Shown one piece after another: positions 25,005-34,801 of a stretch of 64,000 bases of DNA (position 1 is its first letter; each line of letters opens with the position of its first letter). The position numbers were made by a program, and so were the translations under genes. The DNA comes from Terriglobia bacterium. GTDB lineage: Bacteria; Acidobacteriota; Terriglobia; Terriglobales; Acidobacteriaceae. Below the pieces are notes generated by a model that was not told where the DNA came from, searched no databases, and was given only the letters and a program-made list of their open reading frames with translations. The stretch spans positions 1 through 64,000 of the forward strand of contig JAJPJE010000029.1 in assembly GCA_021324365.1 (NCBI GenBank), written 5' to 3'.

Positions 25005-26051
25005 GTGATTAAGACACTCGAATGGACAGACGAAGGTGTACGCTTCATCGATCAAACTAAACTTCCGACCGAAGAGGTTTACGTTACCTGCCGAAACTAT
25101 GAAGAAGTGGCAGACGCGATCCGCACGATGATCGTACGCGGGGCTCCTGCCATCGGAGTGGCTGCTGCGATGGGTGTCGCGCTCGGAGTGCGAGACTCGG
25201 AGGCCGATCACGTTTCCGAGCTTCGCCGCGAGTTCGAACAGATTTGCGATACGCTGGCTGAGACCCGTCCCACCGCCGTAAATCTCTTCTGGGCCATCCA
25301 GCGAATGAAGGATAAGTTCGAAGCTGTCTCGGAGCTTCCTGTTTCACAGATCAAGCAGGCACTCGTCACTGAAGCGCAGCGCATGTACGTCGAAGACATC
25401 GCCGCAAACGAAGCCATGGGACGAAATGGGGCGGTGTTGTTGCCGAGCAGCGGCAGCGTGTTAACCCACTGCAATGCCGGTGCGCTCGCAACTTGCGGCT
25501 ACGGAACCGCCTTGGGGGTAATCCGGGCGGCCGTCGAGAGCGGGAAGAAGCTGCACGTCTATGCGGACGAGACGCGTCCTTTTCTGCAAGGCGCCCGTCT
25601 GACCGCATGGGAATTGGTGAAGGACAACATTCCTACGACGCTGATCTCCGACAACATGGCGGGAGCGATGATGCGACAGAGAAAGATAGGCGCTGTAATC
25701 GTCGGTGCGGACCGGATTGCCGCCAACGGAGACGTCGCCAACAAGATCGGAACCTACACGGTGGCGGTATTGGCGAAGGAGCACGGCATCCCCTTCTACG
25801 TTGCGGCCCCCTGGTCGACCGTCGATCTCGACACTCCGGATGGAACCAAAATTCCCATCGAGCAGCGCGCCTCACGCGAAGTAACGCATATTGCGGGCAA
25901 ACAGATGGCGCCAGATGGCGTAAAGGTCGAAAATCCGGCCTTCGACATTACGCCTTACAAGTATGTCACCGCGATCATTACCGAACGGGGAGTGGCGAAG
26001 GCACCGTATACGGAATCGCTCCAAAACCTGGCGAGCGTCGTCGCCGTCTAG
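25005..26051 (+). CDS. mtnA: S-methyl-5-thioribose-1-phosphate isomerase
   Basis: GTG start, 348 residues. The eIF2B-like isomerase signatures are clear: [26 protein letters not shown] with catalytic Cys156, and [18 protein letters not shown] containing the catalytic Asp. It converts 5-methylthioribose-1-phosphate to the ribulose form in methionine salvage. No other mtn genes are nearby, so the rest of the pathway must be elsewhere. Together with pyrE it forms a nucleoside/PRPP-flavoured pair. Confidence 0.96.
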   Translation: MIKTLEWTDEGVRFIDQTKLPTEEVYVTCRNYEEVADAIRTMIVRGAPAIGVAAAMGVALGVRDSEADHVSELRREFEQICDTLAETRPTAVNLFWAIQRMKDKFEAVSELPVSQIKQALVTEAQRMYVEDIAANEAMGRNGAVLLPSSGSVLTHCNAGALATCGYGTALGVIRAAVESGKKLHVYADETRPFLQGARLTAWELVKDNIPTTLISDNMAGAMMRQRKIGAVIVGADRIAANGDVANKIGTYTVAVLAKEHGIPFYVAAPWSTVDLDTPDGTKIPIEQRASREVTHIAGKQMAPDGVKVENPAFDITPYKYVTAIITERGVAKAPYTESLQNLASVVAV

Positions 26052-26113
26052 GTGTTCACAAGGCACAACTACCAAGGACAAAGAGGATCGCCGAGGCTTC
26101 TACTTCGTGTTTC

Positions 26114-26560
26114 TTAGTGTCGCTTGTAGTTATCTTGTTCCAATGAGAACGCCTTCCGAATCACCTGTGCGGTGAAGCCGATCAGCGGCATGGAGTCGAG
26201 TTCTTCGCGCGTGATCCAGCGGGCTTGGGCTACGTCCGAAGCAGCTTGCAGTTCGCCGCTGACCCACGTGCATAAGAAATCCACCAGAACGTAGTGGTAT
26301 TGCGTGCGGCCCTCCGGATCGCGATGAATGCTGTCAAAAACGTCCAGCACCTCTCCCGCTGTGACCACCAGCCCAGTTTCCTCCAGAACCTCGCGCTGCA
26401 CGCCGCTTCGTAGTGTTTCTCCGATTTCCAGCATTCCGCCGGGGACGGTCCACTCACCCTGGCGAGGAGGTTTCCCGCGCTGCACGATCAGCGCGCGTCC
26501 TTCATGAAGGATTACTCCTCCTACGCCGACCAGCGGGCGATCCGGATATTCGCGTTGCAT
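26114..26560 (-). CDS. Nudix hydrolase
   Basis: A 148-residue protein with a complete Nudix box: GGMLEIGETLRSGVQREVLE followed by ETGL (residues about 41-64), matching G-x5-E-x7-REUXEEXGU. The overall layout (GVGGVILHEGRALIV start, QYHYVLVDFLC) resembles ADP-ribose pyrophosphatase-like members, but the substrate is not determined by the box. Its start overlaps the stop of the upstream secreted protein as TGATG, so the pair is translationally coupled. It converges on mtnA. Confidence 0.92.
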   Translation of the reverse strand: MQREYPDRPLVGVGGVILHEGRALIVQRGKPPRQGEWTVPGGMLEIGETLRSGVQREVLEETGLVVTAGEVLDVFDSIHRDPEGRTQYHYVLVDFLCTWVSGELQAASDVAQARWITREELDSMPLIGFTAQVIRKAFSLEQDNYKRH

Positions 26561-27039
26561 CAGGAAAAGAATCCACGTGGCGTCAGGTTGACGATTTTCC
26601 AGCCGTTCTTTCCGCGAGCGAATTCAAACCGTACCTGCGCCGACTTTCGAAATGGCGCACCAGAAACTACCGGCTGTCCTTCCAGATCGAATTGGACCAG
26701 CACAGCTGGATGATCCGGATCATTTCCACCTTCACGTACGTGGTAACGTCCGATGAAGTTCTCGTATTGAGTGAAGAAGACATCAACCTGATCGGCAAAT
26801 TCGCCGTAATTCGTCATGAACTGGGGATCGAAAGATGACAGGAATTCCTGTTCGTTGTGCGACTGCAAGCCTTGAAGCAACTGATCGAGCAAACGGATTG
26901 CAGTCTCTTCGCTAAATTGACCGTTCGTGTCAGCCGGTTTTTCACTTGCCTTCGTTTGCTGCGCAACCAGAGGGCAGCTGCCGCATAAAATCAGCAGCAG
27001 ACTCGCCAGCAGCATCGAGCGTATTCTTACGGTCGGCAT
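26560..27039 (-). CDS. Secreted hypothetical protein, NTF2-like
   Basis: A 159-residue protein with a signal peptide (about 1-26, SMLLASLLLILCGSCPLVA). The rest resembles a SnoaL/NTF2-like domain: ETAIRLLDQLLQGLQSHNEQEFLSSFDP as helix (residues about 45-72), then QVRFEFARGKNGWKIVNLTP as last strands. No catalytic residue is evident. It is coupled by TGATG to the Nudix gene. The cysteine in LCGSC could instead make it a lipoprotein (lipobox-like LLILC/CGSC), so it may be anchored in a membrane. Confidence 0.65.
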   Translation of the reverse strand: MPTVRIRSMLLASLLLILCGSCPLVAQQTKASEKPADTNGQFSEETAIRLLDQLLQGLQSHNEQEFLSSFDPQFMTNYGEFADQVDVFFTQYENFIGRYHVREGGNDPDHPAVLVQFDLEGQPVVSGAPFRKSAQVRFEFARGKNGWKIVNLTPRGFFS

Positions 27040-27125
27040 GTGGGCATCCCATCTGGCACTATAGCAAAGGAGACTCCCAGATTCGTGCTGGCAACAGCCG
27101 CCGCGGATTTGGCAACTTTCTTCCT

Positions 27126-28964
27126 GTGGCTCTCGAAGAATACAAACGCAAACGAAAGTTCGACAGCACTCCTGAACCGGCGGGCGAAGTTGCGTCCAGG
27201 GAAGGGCATCGCTTCGTGGTGCAGAAACATCGGGCGACCCGTCTCCATTACGATTTCCGCCTCGAGATGGATGGCGTTCTGAAATCGTGGGCGGTGCCGA
27301 AAGGGCCGTCGCTCGACCCGGCGGACAAGCGGCTCGCCATGCAGGTGGAGGATCACCCGGTATCGTATTTCGATTTCGAAGGTATCATTCCTGCTGGAAA
27401 TTACGGGGCTGGAACCGTAATGGTGTGGGACTTGGGCACATGGGAACCCGTAGGTGGCGACGCCAACCAGATGCTGAAGAAGGGCGATTTCAAGTTCACA
27501 TTGCACGGCGAAAAACTGAATGGCAGCTTCGTGCTCGCGCATATGAAGTCGCGGCGTCCCGGCAGCAAGGGCACTGAATGGCTGCTCATCAAGCATCGAG
27601 ACGAGTACGTCCAGCCTGGTTTCGACATCGACAAACTCGACTACTCCGTGCTCACCCACCGATCGCTGGCTGAGATCGCCGGCGATCAGGGCTCCGCGGA
27701 ATGGGAGAGCAATCGCAAGTCGTCCGGACGCTCATCGCGAAAGAATGCCTGGCTTGCCGACGCGCTGGCGCAATCTGATAAGCATGCGGCGGAGCAGAAG
27801 CCTTCCGGTCGCTCGGCCAAGGTTGCAAAATCAGCAGCGCCGAAGAAAGCGTCCAAGCGCGAGTCCACGACCGCCGCTCGCAAACGAAGCTCTCGCTCCG
27901 CACCCAAAGAAGATGCCGACGGCGACTCGCATGGCCCTTTGTTCCAATTCGAAGCACTGCGAAACGCAAGGCGCGCGGCTATGCCCGGCGTGATCCACCC
28001 CATGCTAGCCACGCTTACCACCGGCCCGTTCGACAGCGACGATTGGCTGTTCGAGATCAAGTGGGACGGCTACCGCGCCCTGGCCTATATTGATGGCGAT
28101 TCCGTTCGCCTGGTCTCGCGGAATGGCAACGACCTCACCTCGCAGTTTCCAGAATTGCGTGCTCTCGCCGAACACTATCGCGGCCAGAAGGCTGTGATCG
28201 ATGGCGAAGTGGCCGCTCTCGATGACGCAGGCCGTCCCTCGTTCAGCCTGATGCAGCAACGCGCCGGCGGGATCGGTACGCGCCGCATGGCGCCTGACCG
28301 CACGATCCCGGTCGTCTACTACGCTTTCGACCTGCTGTACGCCGAGGGCTACGACCTGATGCGTGTCGACCTGGAGCAGCGGAAACAAGCATTGGCAGCC
28401 ATGCTCAAAACCGACGCGCTGATTCGCTATTCCGACCATTTTGTAGGCGAAGGAAACAATCTCTATCGCGCGGCTCAGGAGCGCGGGCTCGAGGGCATTG
28501 TCGCCAAACGCCGTAACAGTTGCTACACCCAGAAGCGCAGCCGCGAATGGCTGAAAATGAAGATTACGCGCCGCCAGGAATGCGTGATCGGCGGCTATAC
28601 CGAACCGCGTGGCAGCCGCGAGCACTTTGGCTCGCTCGTACTCGGACTCTACGACGAGAAGAAAAGGCTGATCCCAGTTGGTCAGGCCGGCAGCGGTTTC
28701 ACCGCGAAAACCCACGAACAGATGTGGGAAAGCCTGCAGCTTCTTCAGACCGCCCAGAATCCATTCCACGGAAAGGTCGAAAGCGACCGCCGCGTGCATT
28801 GGGTAAAGCCGGAGCTCGTTGCGGAGATCAAATTCACCGAATGGACCCATGAAGGCCAGAGCGGCGCAGTGAAAATGCGCGCGCCCGTCTATGAAGGGCT
28901 TCGCCAGGACAAAGATCCGAAGGAATGCGTTTTCGAGAAGCCGCTAGCTTTGGAGCAGGTGTGA
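27126..28964 (+). CDS. ligD: ATP-dependent DNA ligase LigD (phosphoesterase + ligase, no polymerase domain)
   Basis: I place the start at GTG (MALEEYKRKRKFDSTPEP), where similarity to LigD N termini begins; the frame is open for 60 more codons without homology. The 612-residue protein has the 3'-phosphoesterase domain (about 20-180: RFVVQKHRATRLHYDFRLE, WAVPKGPSLDP, DHPVSYFDFEG), a basic Ser/Ala/Lys linker (about 190-270), then the ligase core with Lys312 in KWDGYRA, DGEVAAL, EGIVAKRR and EWLKMKI. The polymerase domain found in Pseudomonas-type LigD is missing, and no ku is in the window. It would seal double-strand breaks in non-homologous end joining after Ku binding. Confidence 0.94.
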   Translation: MALEEYKRKRKFDSTPEPAGEVASREGHRFVVQKHRATRLHYDFRLEMDGVLKSWAVPKGPSLDPADKRLAMQVEDHPVSYFDFEGIIPAGNYGAGTVMVWDLGTWEPVGGDANQMLKKGDFKFTLHGEKLNGSFVLAHMKSRRPGSKGTEWLLIKHRDEYVQPGFDIDKLDYSVLTHRSLAEIAGDQGSAEWESNRKSSGRSSRKNAWLADALAQSDKHAAEQKPSGRSAKVAKSAAPKKASKRESTTAARKRSSRSAPKEDADGDSHGPLFQFEALRNARRAAMPGVIHPMLATLTTGPFDSDDWLFEIKWDGYRALAYIDGDSVRLVSRNGNDLTSQFPELRALAEHYRGQKAVIDGEVAALDDAGRPSFSLMQQRAGGIGTRRMAPDRTIPVVYYAFDLLYAEGYDLMRVDLEQRKQALAAMLKTDALIRYSDHFVGEGNNLYRAAQERGLEGIVAKRRNSCYTQKRSREWLKMKITRRQECVIGGYTEPRGSREHFGSLVLGLYDEKKRLIPVGQAGSGFTAKTHEQMWESLQLLQTAQNPFHGKVESDRRVHWVKPELVAEIKFTEWTHEGQSGAVKMRAPVYEGLRQDKDPKECVFEKPLALEQV

Positions 28965-28986
28965 TGTAGAGCTCCAATTCTACTGG

Positions 28987-29157
28987 CTGTCATTTCGAGC
29001 GAGCGGTGCTTAAACAGAGGCGCCGCGAGTCGAGAGACCTTACGGCTGTGAAGAGTTTGCGGGCGAAACTCAGTTCCTCGATGTCATGGTGACGCTTCGC
29101 ACAGCGAAACGGAATCCATCCTTGTTTGCTGGCTCGCGCCCTTACCCGGAATGACAG
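28987..29157. repeat. TGTCAT-type intergenic repeat, copy 2
   Basis: A 171-base element starts CTGTCATTTCGAGCGAGCGG and ends with the exact inverse complement AATGACAG. It fills the gap between the convergent ligD and uvrA genes. The first eight bases and the flanking TCG match the starts at 20834 and 39562, so it belongs to a dispersed family. Confidence 0.6.
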
Positions 29158-29191
29158 CGTGCGCCATTGCACCCCTGCGCGTCCGCCTCAC

Positions 29192-31987
29192 CTATGGCGC
29201 CGTCCGCTGATTGCGCCCAAAGTAGTGCGCCAGCGCCTGCCCGGTGTAGGACTTCTTAATCTTGGCGACTTGTTCCGGCGTGCCATGAGCGACGATGCGA
29301 CCGCCGTCTTCTCCGCCTTCTGGGCCAAGATCGATGATCCAGTCGGCATTGCGGATTACGTCGAGATTATGTTCGATGATGATGATGCTGTTGCCCAGAT
29401 CGGTGAGGCGGTGCAGCACGTCGAGCAGCTTACGAACATCGTCGAAGTGCAGGCCCGTGGTGGGCTCGTCGAGCAGGTACAGTGTGCGTCCGGTCTGGCG
29501 CTTGCTGAGCTCGCGCGCTAGTTTGATGCGCTGCGCTTCACCGCCGGAGAGCGTTACCGCTGATTGGCCCAGATGGATGTACCCGAGTCCAACGTCCACA
29601 AGCGTCTGCAGCTTCTGGCGAATAATCGGGAAGTTTTCCAGGATCGGCAGCGAGTCGGAGACTGGCATCTCCAGCAGGTCGGAGATCGAATAGCCGTTAT
29701 ATTTCACCGCCAGCGTCTCCTGGTTGTAGCGCTTGCCGCCGCAGACCTCGCACAGCACATAGACGTCCGGCAGAAAATTCATCTCAATGCGGCGCTGACC
29801 TTCTCCCTGGCAGTTCTCGCAGCGTCCGCCGGGAACGTTGAAGGAAAATCGCCCGGCCTTGTACCCGCGCTCGCGGGCCTCCGGCAACATCGCGAAAACC
29901 TCGCGGATTTGCGTGAACACGCCGGTGTACGTTGCGGGATTCGATCGCGGTGTGCGGCCGATCGGCGACTGGTCGATGCGGATGACTTTGTCGATATTCT
30001 CGATGCCGCTCAGCGCTTTGTGTTCTCCGGGCAGTTCGCGTGAGCGGTAGAGCTTTTGCGCCAGCGCGCGATAGAGAATGTCGTTTACGAGGGTCGACTT
30101 TCCCGAACCGGAAACGCCCGTGACAACGGTCATCACGCCGAGCGGGAAAGTTACATCCAGGTGCTTGAGATTGTTTTCGTTCGCGCCAAGAATCGTGAGT
30201 GCGTTGCCGTTTGTGTGGCGGCGCTCAGAGCGCATCTCGATCTGCACTTCGCCGGAAATGTATTTTCCGGTGAGGGACTTCGCATTGTGCATCACTTGTT
30301 CCGGAGTACCGGAGGCGACCAGCGCGCCACCATGGCGCCCGGCGCCGGGGCCAAGATCGATGACGTAGTCGGCGCGGCGAATGGTTTCTTCGTCATGCTC
30401 GACGACCAGCACCGTATTACCAAGGTCGCGCAGCGATTCGAGCGACTTCAGCAGGCGCTCGTTATCGCGATGATGGAGTCCGATCGAGGGCTCATCGAGT
30501 ACGTAGAGCACGCCGCGAAGTCGCGAGCCGATCTGTGTTGCCAGTCGGATGCGCTGGCCCTCACCGCCGGAGAGCGTGGCTGCGCTGTGGTCGAGCGAGA
30601 TGTAGCCAAGTCCAACCGTGTTGAGGAAGCCGAGCCGCTCACCGATTTCGCGCACCACGCGCCCCGCAATGTTTTCTTCGCGTTCGTTGAGCTTAATCTG
30701 CTGCACTGATTCCACCGCACGCGAAACAGGCAAGGCGGTAAAGTCGGCGATCGACATGCCATTGATCTTCACCGCGAGGCTTTCCGGCCGCAGTCGCTTA
30801 CCGTAGCAAGCCGGGCAGGTCGTCGCTGACATGTAATCGAGCAGGTATTCGCGGTAAGTTTCGGATGATGACTCGTCCATCTGCTGCTTGAGGTACTCGA
30901 GAATACCTCGAAATCCGACCTTTTTCGATTCACCCGCTTCCGGACCGTAAAAAAGCAGGTTCTGCTGCTTCACCGGAAGCTTTTCCAGCGGAGTGCTCAG
31001 CTTGATCCCGTACGCAGCGGCTGCCAGTTCTACCAGGTGATGCAGATTGGTCGACGCCGACCCCGGTCCCAGCGCGCCTTCGAAGAGCGGCTTCGACCAG
31101 TCGTTCACAATTTTTGCCGGATCGAAATCGTACCGGCTGCCCAGACCGTGGCACTCGGGACAGGCGCCATACACGCTGTTAAACGAAAACGATCGGGGCT
31201 CCAGTACCGGCACGCTGATACCGCATTCGGGGCAGGCCAGGCGCTCGGAGAAAAGATACTCCTCGCCGCCAACCACGACGACCTGAACCAGTCCGTTCGC
31301 GAGCTTCATCGCCAACGCGATCGATTGTTCGAGACGGTGCTCGATCCCCGACTTCACCAGCAGCCGATCTATCACCACTTCGATCGTGTGGTTCTTGCGT
31401 TTGTCCAGCTTCAGGTCGTCTTCCATGCTGACCAGTTCGCCATCGATGCGAGCGCGTGTAAACCCGTGCTGGACCAGCTTTTCCATTTCCTTCTTGAACT
31501 CGCCCTTACGTCCGCGAACGATGGGCGCGAGAACCATCACGCGATCTTCCGGCTTCAGTTCCATCACGCGGGCGACGATCTGATCGGCGGATTGACGCGA
31601 GATCGCGCGGCCACATTGGGGGCAATGCGGCACGCCCACCGACGCATAGAGAAGGCGCAGGTAGTCGTAAATCTCGGTAATAGTCCCCACAGTCGATCGC
31701 GGGCTGCGGCTGGTGGTTTTCTGCTCGATGGAAATCGATGGGCTCAGGCCATCGATGGCGTCCACGTCCGGACGTTCCATCTGATCCAGAAACTGGCGGG
31801 CATACGCCGACAGCGTCTCGACGTACCGGCGTTGGCCCTCGGCGTAGATGGTGTCGAAAGCGAGCGAAGACTTGCCCGAACCGCTCAGCCCGGTGATCAC
31901 GGTCAGAGTATTGCGCGGGATTTCTACGTCGATGTTCTTGAGGTTGTGCTGACGCGCACCACGTACTGTGATCTTGGAAATGCCCAT
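29192..31987 (-). CDS. uvrA: UvrABC system protein A
   Basis: A full-length 931-residue UvrA. Two ABC ATPase modules are visible: Walker [10 protein letters not shown] at residues 33-41 and GVSGSGKST near 630, signature motifs [12 protein letters not shown] and [12 protein letters not shown], and Walker [10 protein letters not shown] and LLDEPTTGL. Zinc-binding cysteines occur in [24 protein letters not shown] and CENCQGEG / CEVCGGKR. UvrA recognises damaged DNA with UvrB in nucleotide excision repair. The ribosome binding site is weak. A GTTGTTAACAAC palindrome lies about 100 bases upstream. Confidence 0.98.
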   Translation of the reverse strand: MGISKITVRGARQHNLKNIDVEIPRNTLTVITGLSGSGKSSLAFDTIYAEGQRRYVETLSAYARQFLDQMERPDVDAIDGLSPSISIEQKTTSRSPRSTVGTITEIYDYLRLLYASVGVPHCPQCGRAISRQSADQIVARVMELKPEDRVMVLAPIVRGRKGEFKKEMEKLVQHGFTRARIDGELVSMEDDLKLDKRKNHTIEVVIDRLLVKSGIEHRLEQSIALAMKLANGLVQVVVVGGEEYLFSERLACPECGISVPVLEPRSFSFNSVYGACPECHGLGSRYDFDPAKIVNDWSKPLFEGALGPGSASTNLHHLVELAAAAYGIKLSTPLEKLPVKQQNLLFYGPEAGESKKVGFRGILEYLKQQMDESSSETYREYLLDYMSATTCPACYGKRLRPESLAVKINGMSIADFTALPVSRAVESVQQIKLNEREENIAGRVVREIGERLGFLNTVGLGYISLDHSAATLSGGEGQRIRLATQIGSRLRGVLYVLDEPSIGLHHRDNERLLKSLESLRDLGNTVLVVEHDEETIRRADYVIDLGPGAGRHGGALVASGTPEQVMHNAKSLTGKYISGEVQIEMRSERRHTNGNALTILGANENNLKHLDVTFPLGVMTVVTGVSGSGKSTLVNDILYRALAQKLYRSRELPGEHKALSGIENIDKVIRIDQSPIGRTPRSNPATYTGVFTQIREVFAMLPEARERGYKAGRFSFNVPGGRCENCQGEGQRRIEMNFLPDVYVLCEVCGGKRYNQETLAVKYNGYSISDLLEMPVSDSLPILENFPIIRQKLQTLVDVGLGYIHLGQSAVTLSGGEAQRIKLARELSKRQTGRTLYLLDEPTTGLHFDDVRKLLDVLHRLTDLGNSIIIIEHNLDVIRNADWIIDLGPEGGEDGGRIVAHGTPEQVAKIKKSYTGQALAHYFGRNQRTAP

Positions 31988-32086
31988 GAAACTTTTGGTC
32001 TTCGGCCCCCGGTACTAGCCCTTCCGATAGGGTGCAACCCCTAGAAAGATCACCGCAGATGAGGCACAGTTCTACTCCGTATCTTA

Positions 32087-32098
32087 GTTGTTAACAAC
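32087..32098. promoter_or_regulatory. 12-bp palindrome GTTGTTAACAAC upstream of uvrA
   Basis: The perfect palindrome is 100 bases upstream of the uvrA start and about the same distance from the small gene on the plus strand. Since uvrA is often SOS-controlled, a repressor site is conceivable, but the sequence does not match the LexA boxes I know from E. coli or Bacillus. Confidence 0.3.
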
Positions 32099-32200
32099 AG
32101 AACCCGTCAACGAAGGTAGAGTCGTTCGGGGCGTCTTAAGCGAGTCGACCCGCGATCTAAGTTGAACGCAGGATGTGACTTCAGGCCCATTTCTTCGAAA

Positions 32201-32422
32201 ATGACGGAACATTGTTGCGAGATGTTGCAGCAAGCGGTCGATGGCGATGCCATCCTGAACCAGCCAATGCTGCAAATGCGGGGGCGGTTGCTGAACGAGA
32301 TCGACTCGGATTACGCGGTCCGTTCACCAGAAGACCGGCCGAACCTGTTTCCCATTAACTTTTGTCCCTTTTGCGGAAGGGCAGTTTCAAGAACGATTTG
32401 GAACGCTGAAAAGAAAAAGTAA
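32201..32422 (+). CDS. Small cysteine-containing protein, DUF6980-like
   Basis: From the ATG of MTEHCCEMLQQAVDGD the product is 73 residues; the frame is open upstream. It has an N-terminal HCCE pair and a C-terminal NFCPFCGRAV knuckle, a combination seen in the DUF6980 family of small CC...CxxC proteins, which probably bind one metal ion. Between them is an acidic helix-rich part. No strong ribosome binding site. Function unknown; assignment by motif only. Confidence 0.55.
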   Translation: MTEHCCEMLQQAVDGDAILNQPMLQMRGRLLNEIDSDYAVRSPEDRPNLFPINFCPFCGRAVSRTIWNAEKKK

Positions 32423-32515
32423 TCAAGGCAGATGTAGAACAGGCCGATTTACTTTGAAGTTGCTGGAAGCATCCACGGCAGGTATTTAGGGCATCGCAGG
32501 AAAGGCAGGCAGGAA

Positions 32516-32686
32516 GTGACCTCATTGGTGACGGTCCTCATTCTCATCCTCACGGTTGTTCTCTCCCTTGGGTTTGGCACCATTCTTGGCTATGGAATCA
32601 TTACAGGTATTCTGAATTTCTTCGCGGCTCCGCGCAAGGTTGCGCCCGCTCCTGTGCTGGTTTCGCAACATACGTCGGGGGATTAG
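32516..32686 (+). CDS. Small single-span membrane protein (56 residues)
   Basis: A GTG start preceded by a purine-rich stretch (AGGCAGG) opens a 56-residue frame ending TAG. Residues 4-40 are strongly hydrophobic (VTVLILILTVVLSLGFG, then GYGIITGIL), followed by a short Ala/Pro/Val tail. It is likely an inner-membrane peptide of one long or two short helices. It follows the DUF6980-like gene by 93 bases. No family recognised. Confidence 0.55.
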   Translation: MTSLVTVLILILTVVLSLGFGTILGYGIITGILNFFAAPRKVAPAPVLVSQHTSGD

Positions 32687-32775
32687 GGCAGTCTGTCACA
32701 CTCGCATTGCATTGCGGTAACCCGTGGACGCACCGCTCTGCCACGCCTCACAACTATGGAATCATTGTTGAAGTG

Positions 32776-33516
32776 TTACTGATCTGGACGGCGATTTTGC
32801 TGCTGTTGCTGCTGCATTCGCTGGAGTTCCTGCAACAACTGCTCGGGGGTTTTCACGCGGTTCGGGCCCGCTTCCCCTCCACCGCTATTCGGCTGTGATG
32901 AATTCTGGGTCGAGGGATTCGGCTGATAGGGGGCGCCCGCCTGCGGCAATTGAGGTGCTGCGGTCGGCTCCGGCTGATCGTCGTTGTTATTGTCCGACTC
33001 GTCATCAGCGTTTGCAGAGTTCATCGACTGCATCGGAGCCGCTTGCGGCGGGGCATTGCTGGCAACGCTGGAATTCTGCCGAGCGCTCAGGATCACCTGC
33101 GAAACGTCATTCGGATTCTGCGGCGTGCCCACAAGGATGTAGTCATACCTGGAACCTGCGAACAATTGGGTCAGGACGTCTCTTGGCTGTCCGGGGCCGA
33201 GGTGGATTACTACACGTTCGCTGCCGGCGCCTGGCGGCGTATCCAATCCTATGCCCATGGCGTTGTGCACAGCATGCAAAACATCCCCGAGATTAGAATT
33301 GTCGGCGCGTATACTGAGCAGCCCATCCTTGTAACGTACTTCTGGCGGCTGTGCCGGCATTTGTTCTGGTGATGGCGGCTGCAAAGGCACAGGTGGTTGC
33401 TGGACGGCGGGCGGCGGATCAGCTTTCGCGGTTGCGTGCTTTTGGGATGCGAACGCAGCCAGGCTAAAGGCGATGCTCGTGAGTAGAATCGCCGACTTGG
33501 TCAGGGCCGTCGCCAT
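32776..33516 (-). CDS. Secreted protein with a lone STN (secretin/TonB short N-terminal) domain
   Basis: The 246-residue protein has a signal peptide (about 1-24), a Pro-rich linker (33-58), then a domain at about 59-135 (VRYKDGLLSIRADNSNLGDV, VVIHLGPGQPRDVLTQLFAG, YDYILVG) matching the STN fold found at the start of secretins and TonB-dependent transducers. Nothing like a secretin beta-domain or TonB barrel follows; the C-terminal 110 residues are low complexity, rich in Pro, Asn and Gln. It may dock to a periplasmic partner of the pilus or a transporter. The domain is clear, the role is inferred. Confidence 0.75.
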   Translation of the reverse strand: MATALTKSAILLTSIAFSLAAFASQKHATAKADPPPAVQQPPVPLQPPSPEQMPAQPPEVRYKDGLLSIRADNSNLGDVLHAVHNAMGIGLDTPPGAGSERVVIHLGPGQPRDVLTQLFAGSRYDYILVGTPQNPNDVSQVILSARQNSSVASNAPPQAAPMQSMNSANADDESDNNNDDQPEPTAAPQLPQAGAPYQPNPSTQNSSQPNSGGGEAGPNRVKTPEQLLQELQRMQQQQQQNRRPDQ

Positions 33517-33614
33517 ACTTGGTTGGATGTGATTTTACACCCGAATGGAAAGGCTGTCCGAACCCGGCAAACATCGGAATTTGTGAGTCAGGCATCTTAA
33601 AGGAAAGTAGCGCA

Positions 33615-34652
33615 ATGTTGATGATCATGAAAAATTCTGTGACGACTGGCTTTGTAAGTGCACTTAGCTCACGCCGCTGCAGTTGGCTTTTGGCCCTGGT
33701 GCTGTTCTCTTTTCCGGTACTCTGTGCCGCCCAGACTTGCGACATGGGCGATGATATCGACGCTGCCACCAGAACCGCGGTCCAGCAAACGGCCCAACGT
33801 TACTTCCAGATGGCCTCCCGCAGTGACAGCGCTTCCTTGCAGCAAAATGCTATCGCATCGCTCGCGGCGGACTTCAGCGGAATCCAATATTCCCTGAGCC
33901 AGAACAAAGACAACCTCGCCGGAGCAACTGCGACCCCGCAGGGCACATATCTGCTCTCCGAAACGACTGCCCCGGCAAACGGGCGCGCTGAGTTCTTCTG
34001 CGGTATCTACAACTCACCCGATCGCGTCAGCTTTGTTATTCCGAATCTAACCCCAGGGAAGTATGCGGTTGTGGTTGAGAACGTCAGCGGCGGGAAGCAG
34101 CCCATGCAGTTGACGTTTGTGCTCCAGCAGGATGCGTCAGGAGCATGGAAGCTGGGTGGGATTTATCCGCGATCGAAGGAAATCGCCGGCCACGACCAGG
34201 ACTGGTACATCGCGCAAGCCCGGCAATATAAGGCGAAAGGCAACAACTTTGATGCCTGGTATTACTACGTAGTAGCGTGGGACATGGCGGCGCCAGTTGA
34301 TTTCATGTTCAACGTCGCCAAAGACAAGGTGGCGGACGAGATGCAGGCGGTGCGTCCGCCGGATCTTCCCAGCCCCGACAAGCCGTTGACGGTTACTGGA
34401 AACGGGAAAACCTTTCAATTCGTGCAGATGTTTCCGGTCGAATACGAAAAGGGTCTTTACCTGGTAATGAAATACCGGGTTCCGCAACTTGGTAGCAACG
34501 CGCAAATGTTCGCCGACAATACCGACGCAATGAAGGCCATGGTAGCCAAATATCCGCAATTGCGAGAGGCGTTCGCCGGACTGGTGGCGCGCGCGCTGGA
34601 CCCGTCCGGGCAAGATTACGGAACGCCGCTGGCGATGAACAACATCAAGTAA
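33615..34652 (+). CDS. Secreted protein of unknown function
   Basis: The ATG with AAAGGAAAG about eight bases upstream gives 345 residues. Residues about 12-40 form a signal peptide (LLALVLFSFPVLCAA). The mature protein has an N-terminal helical part with VQQTAQRYFQMASRSD, a beta-rich centre (GTYLLSETTAP, GKYAVVVENVSGG, LTFVLQQDASGAWKLGG) and a helical YIAQARQYKAKGNNFDAWYYY segment resembling a TPR-like hairpin. No family recognised. Its last 31 bases, including the stop codon, are duplicated in tandem directly downstream. Confidence 0.75.
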   Translation: MLMIMKNSVTTGFVSALSSRRCSWLLALVLFSFPVLCAAQTCDMGDDIDAATRTAVQQTAQRYFQMASRSDSASLQQNAIASLAADFSGIQYSLSQNKDNLAGATATPQGTYLLSETTAPANGRAEFFCGIYNSPDRVSFVIPNLTPGKYAVVVENVSGGKQPMQLTFVLQQDASGAWKLGGIYPRSKEIAGHDQDWYIAQARQYKAKGNNFDAWYYYVVAWDMAAPVDFMFNVAKDKVADEMQAVRPPDLPSPDKPLTVTGNGKTFQFVQMFPVEYEKGLYLVMKYRVPQLGSNAQMFADNTDAMKAMVAKYPQLREAFAGLVARALDPSGQDYGTPLAMNNIK

Positions 34653-34683
34653 AACGCCGCGGGCGATGAATAACATCAAGTAA
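34622..34683 (+). repeat. 31-bp tandem duplication of the gene's 3' end
   Basis: Two adjacent 31-base copies (34622-34652 and 34653-34683) differ at two positions (T/G and C/T). Each ends in AACATCAAGTAA, so the stop codon and last nine codons are repeated. The second copy lies outside the coding sequence. Confidence 0.97.
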
Positions 34684-34801
34684 GAAGTTAGAGAACGCCT
34701 GCCCCGAACAGGTTCTCGGTGCCTCGGGCACTCGTGTTTGTGATTGCAGTCACAGCAGGCGGAGAACCTGAACCCGCAGCATGTTGCATACGAGGACATG
34801 C

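Noticed and set aside
28005-28850. 281-codon frame antisense to ligD
   Set aside because: The ligase motifs on the plus strand cover the same bases; no domain in the antisense translation.
31037-32044. 335-codon frame antisense to uvrA
   Set aside because: uvrA motifs on the other strand are complete across the region; composition (His/Arg/Gln-rich) is typical of an antisense frame.
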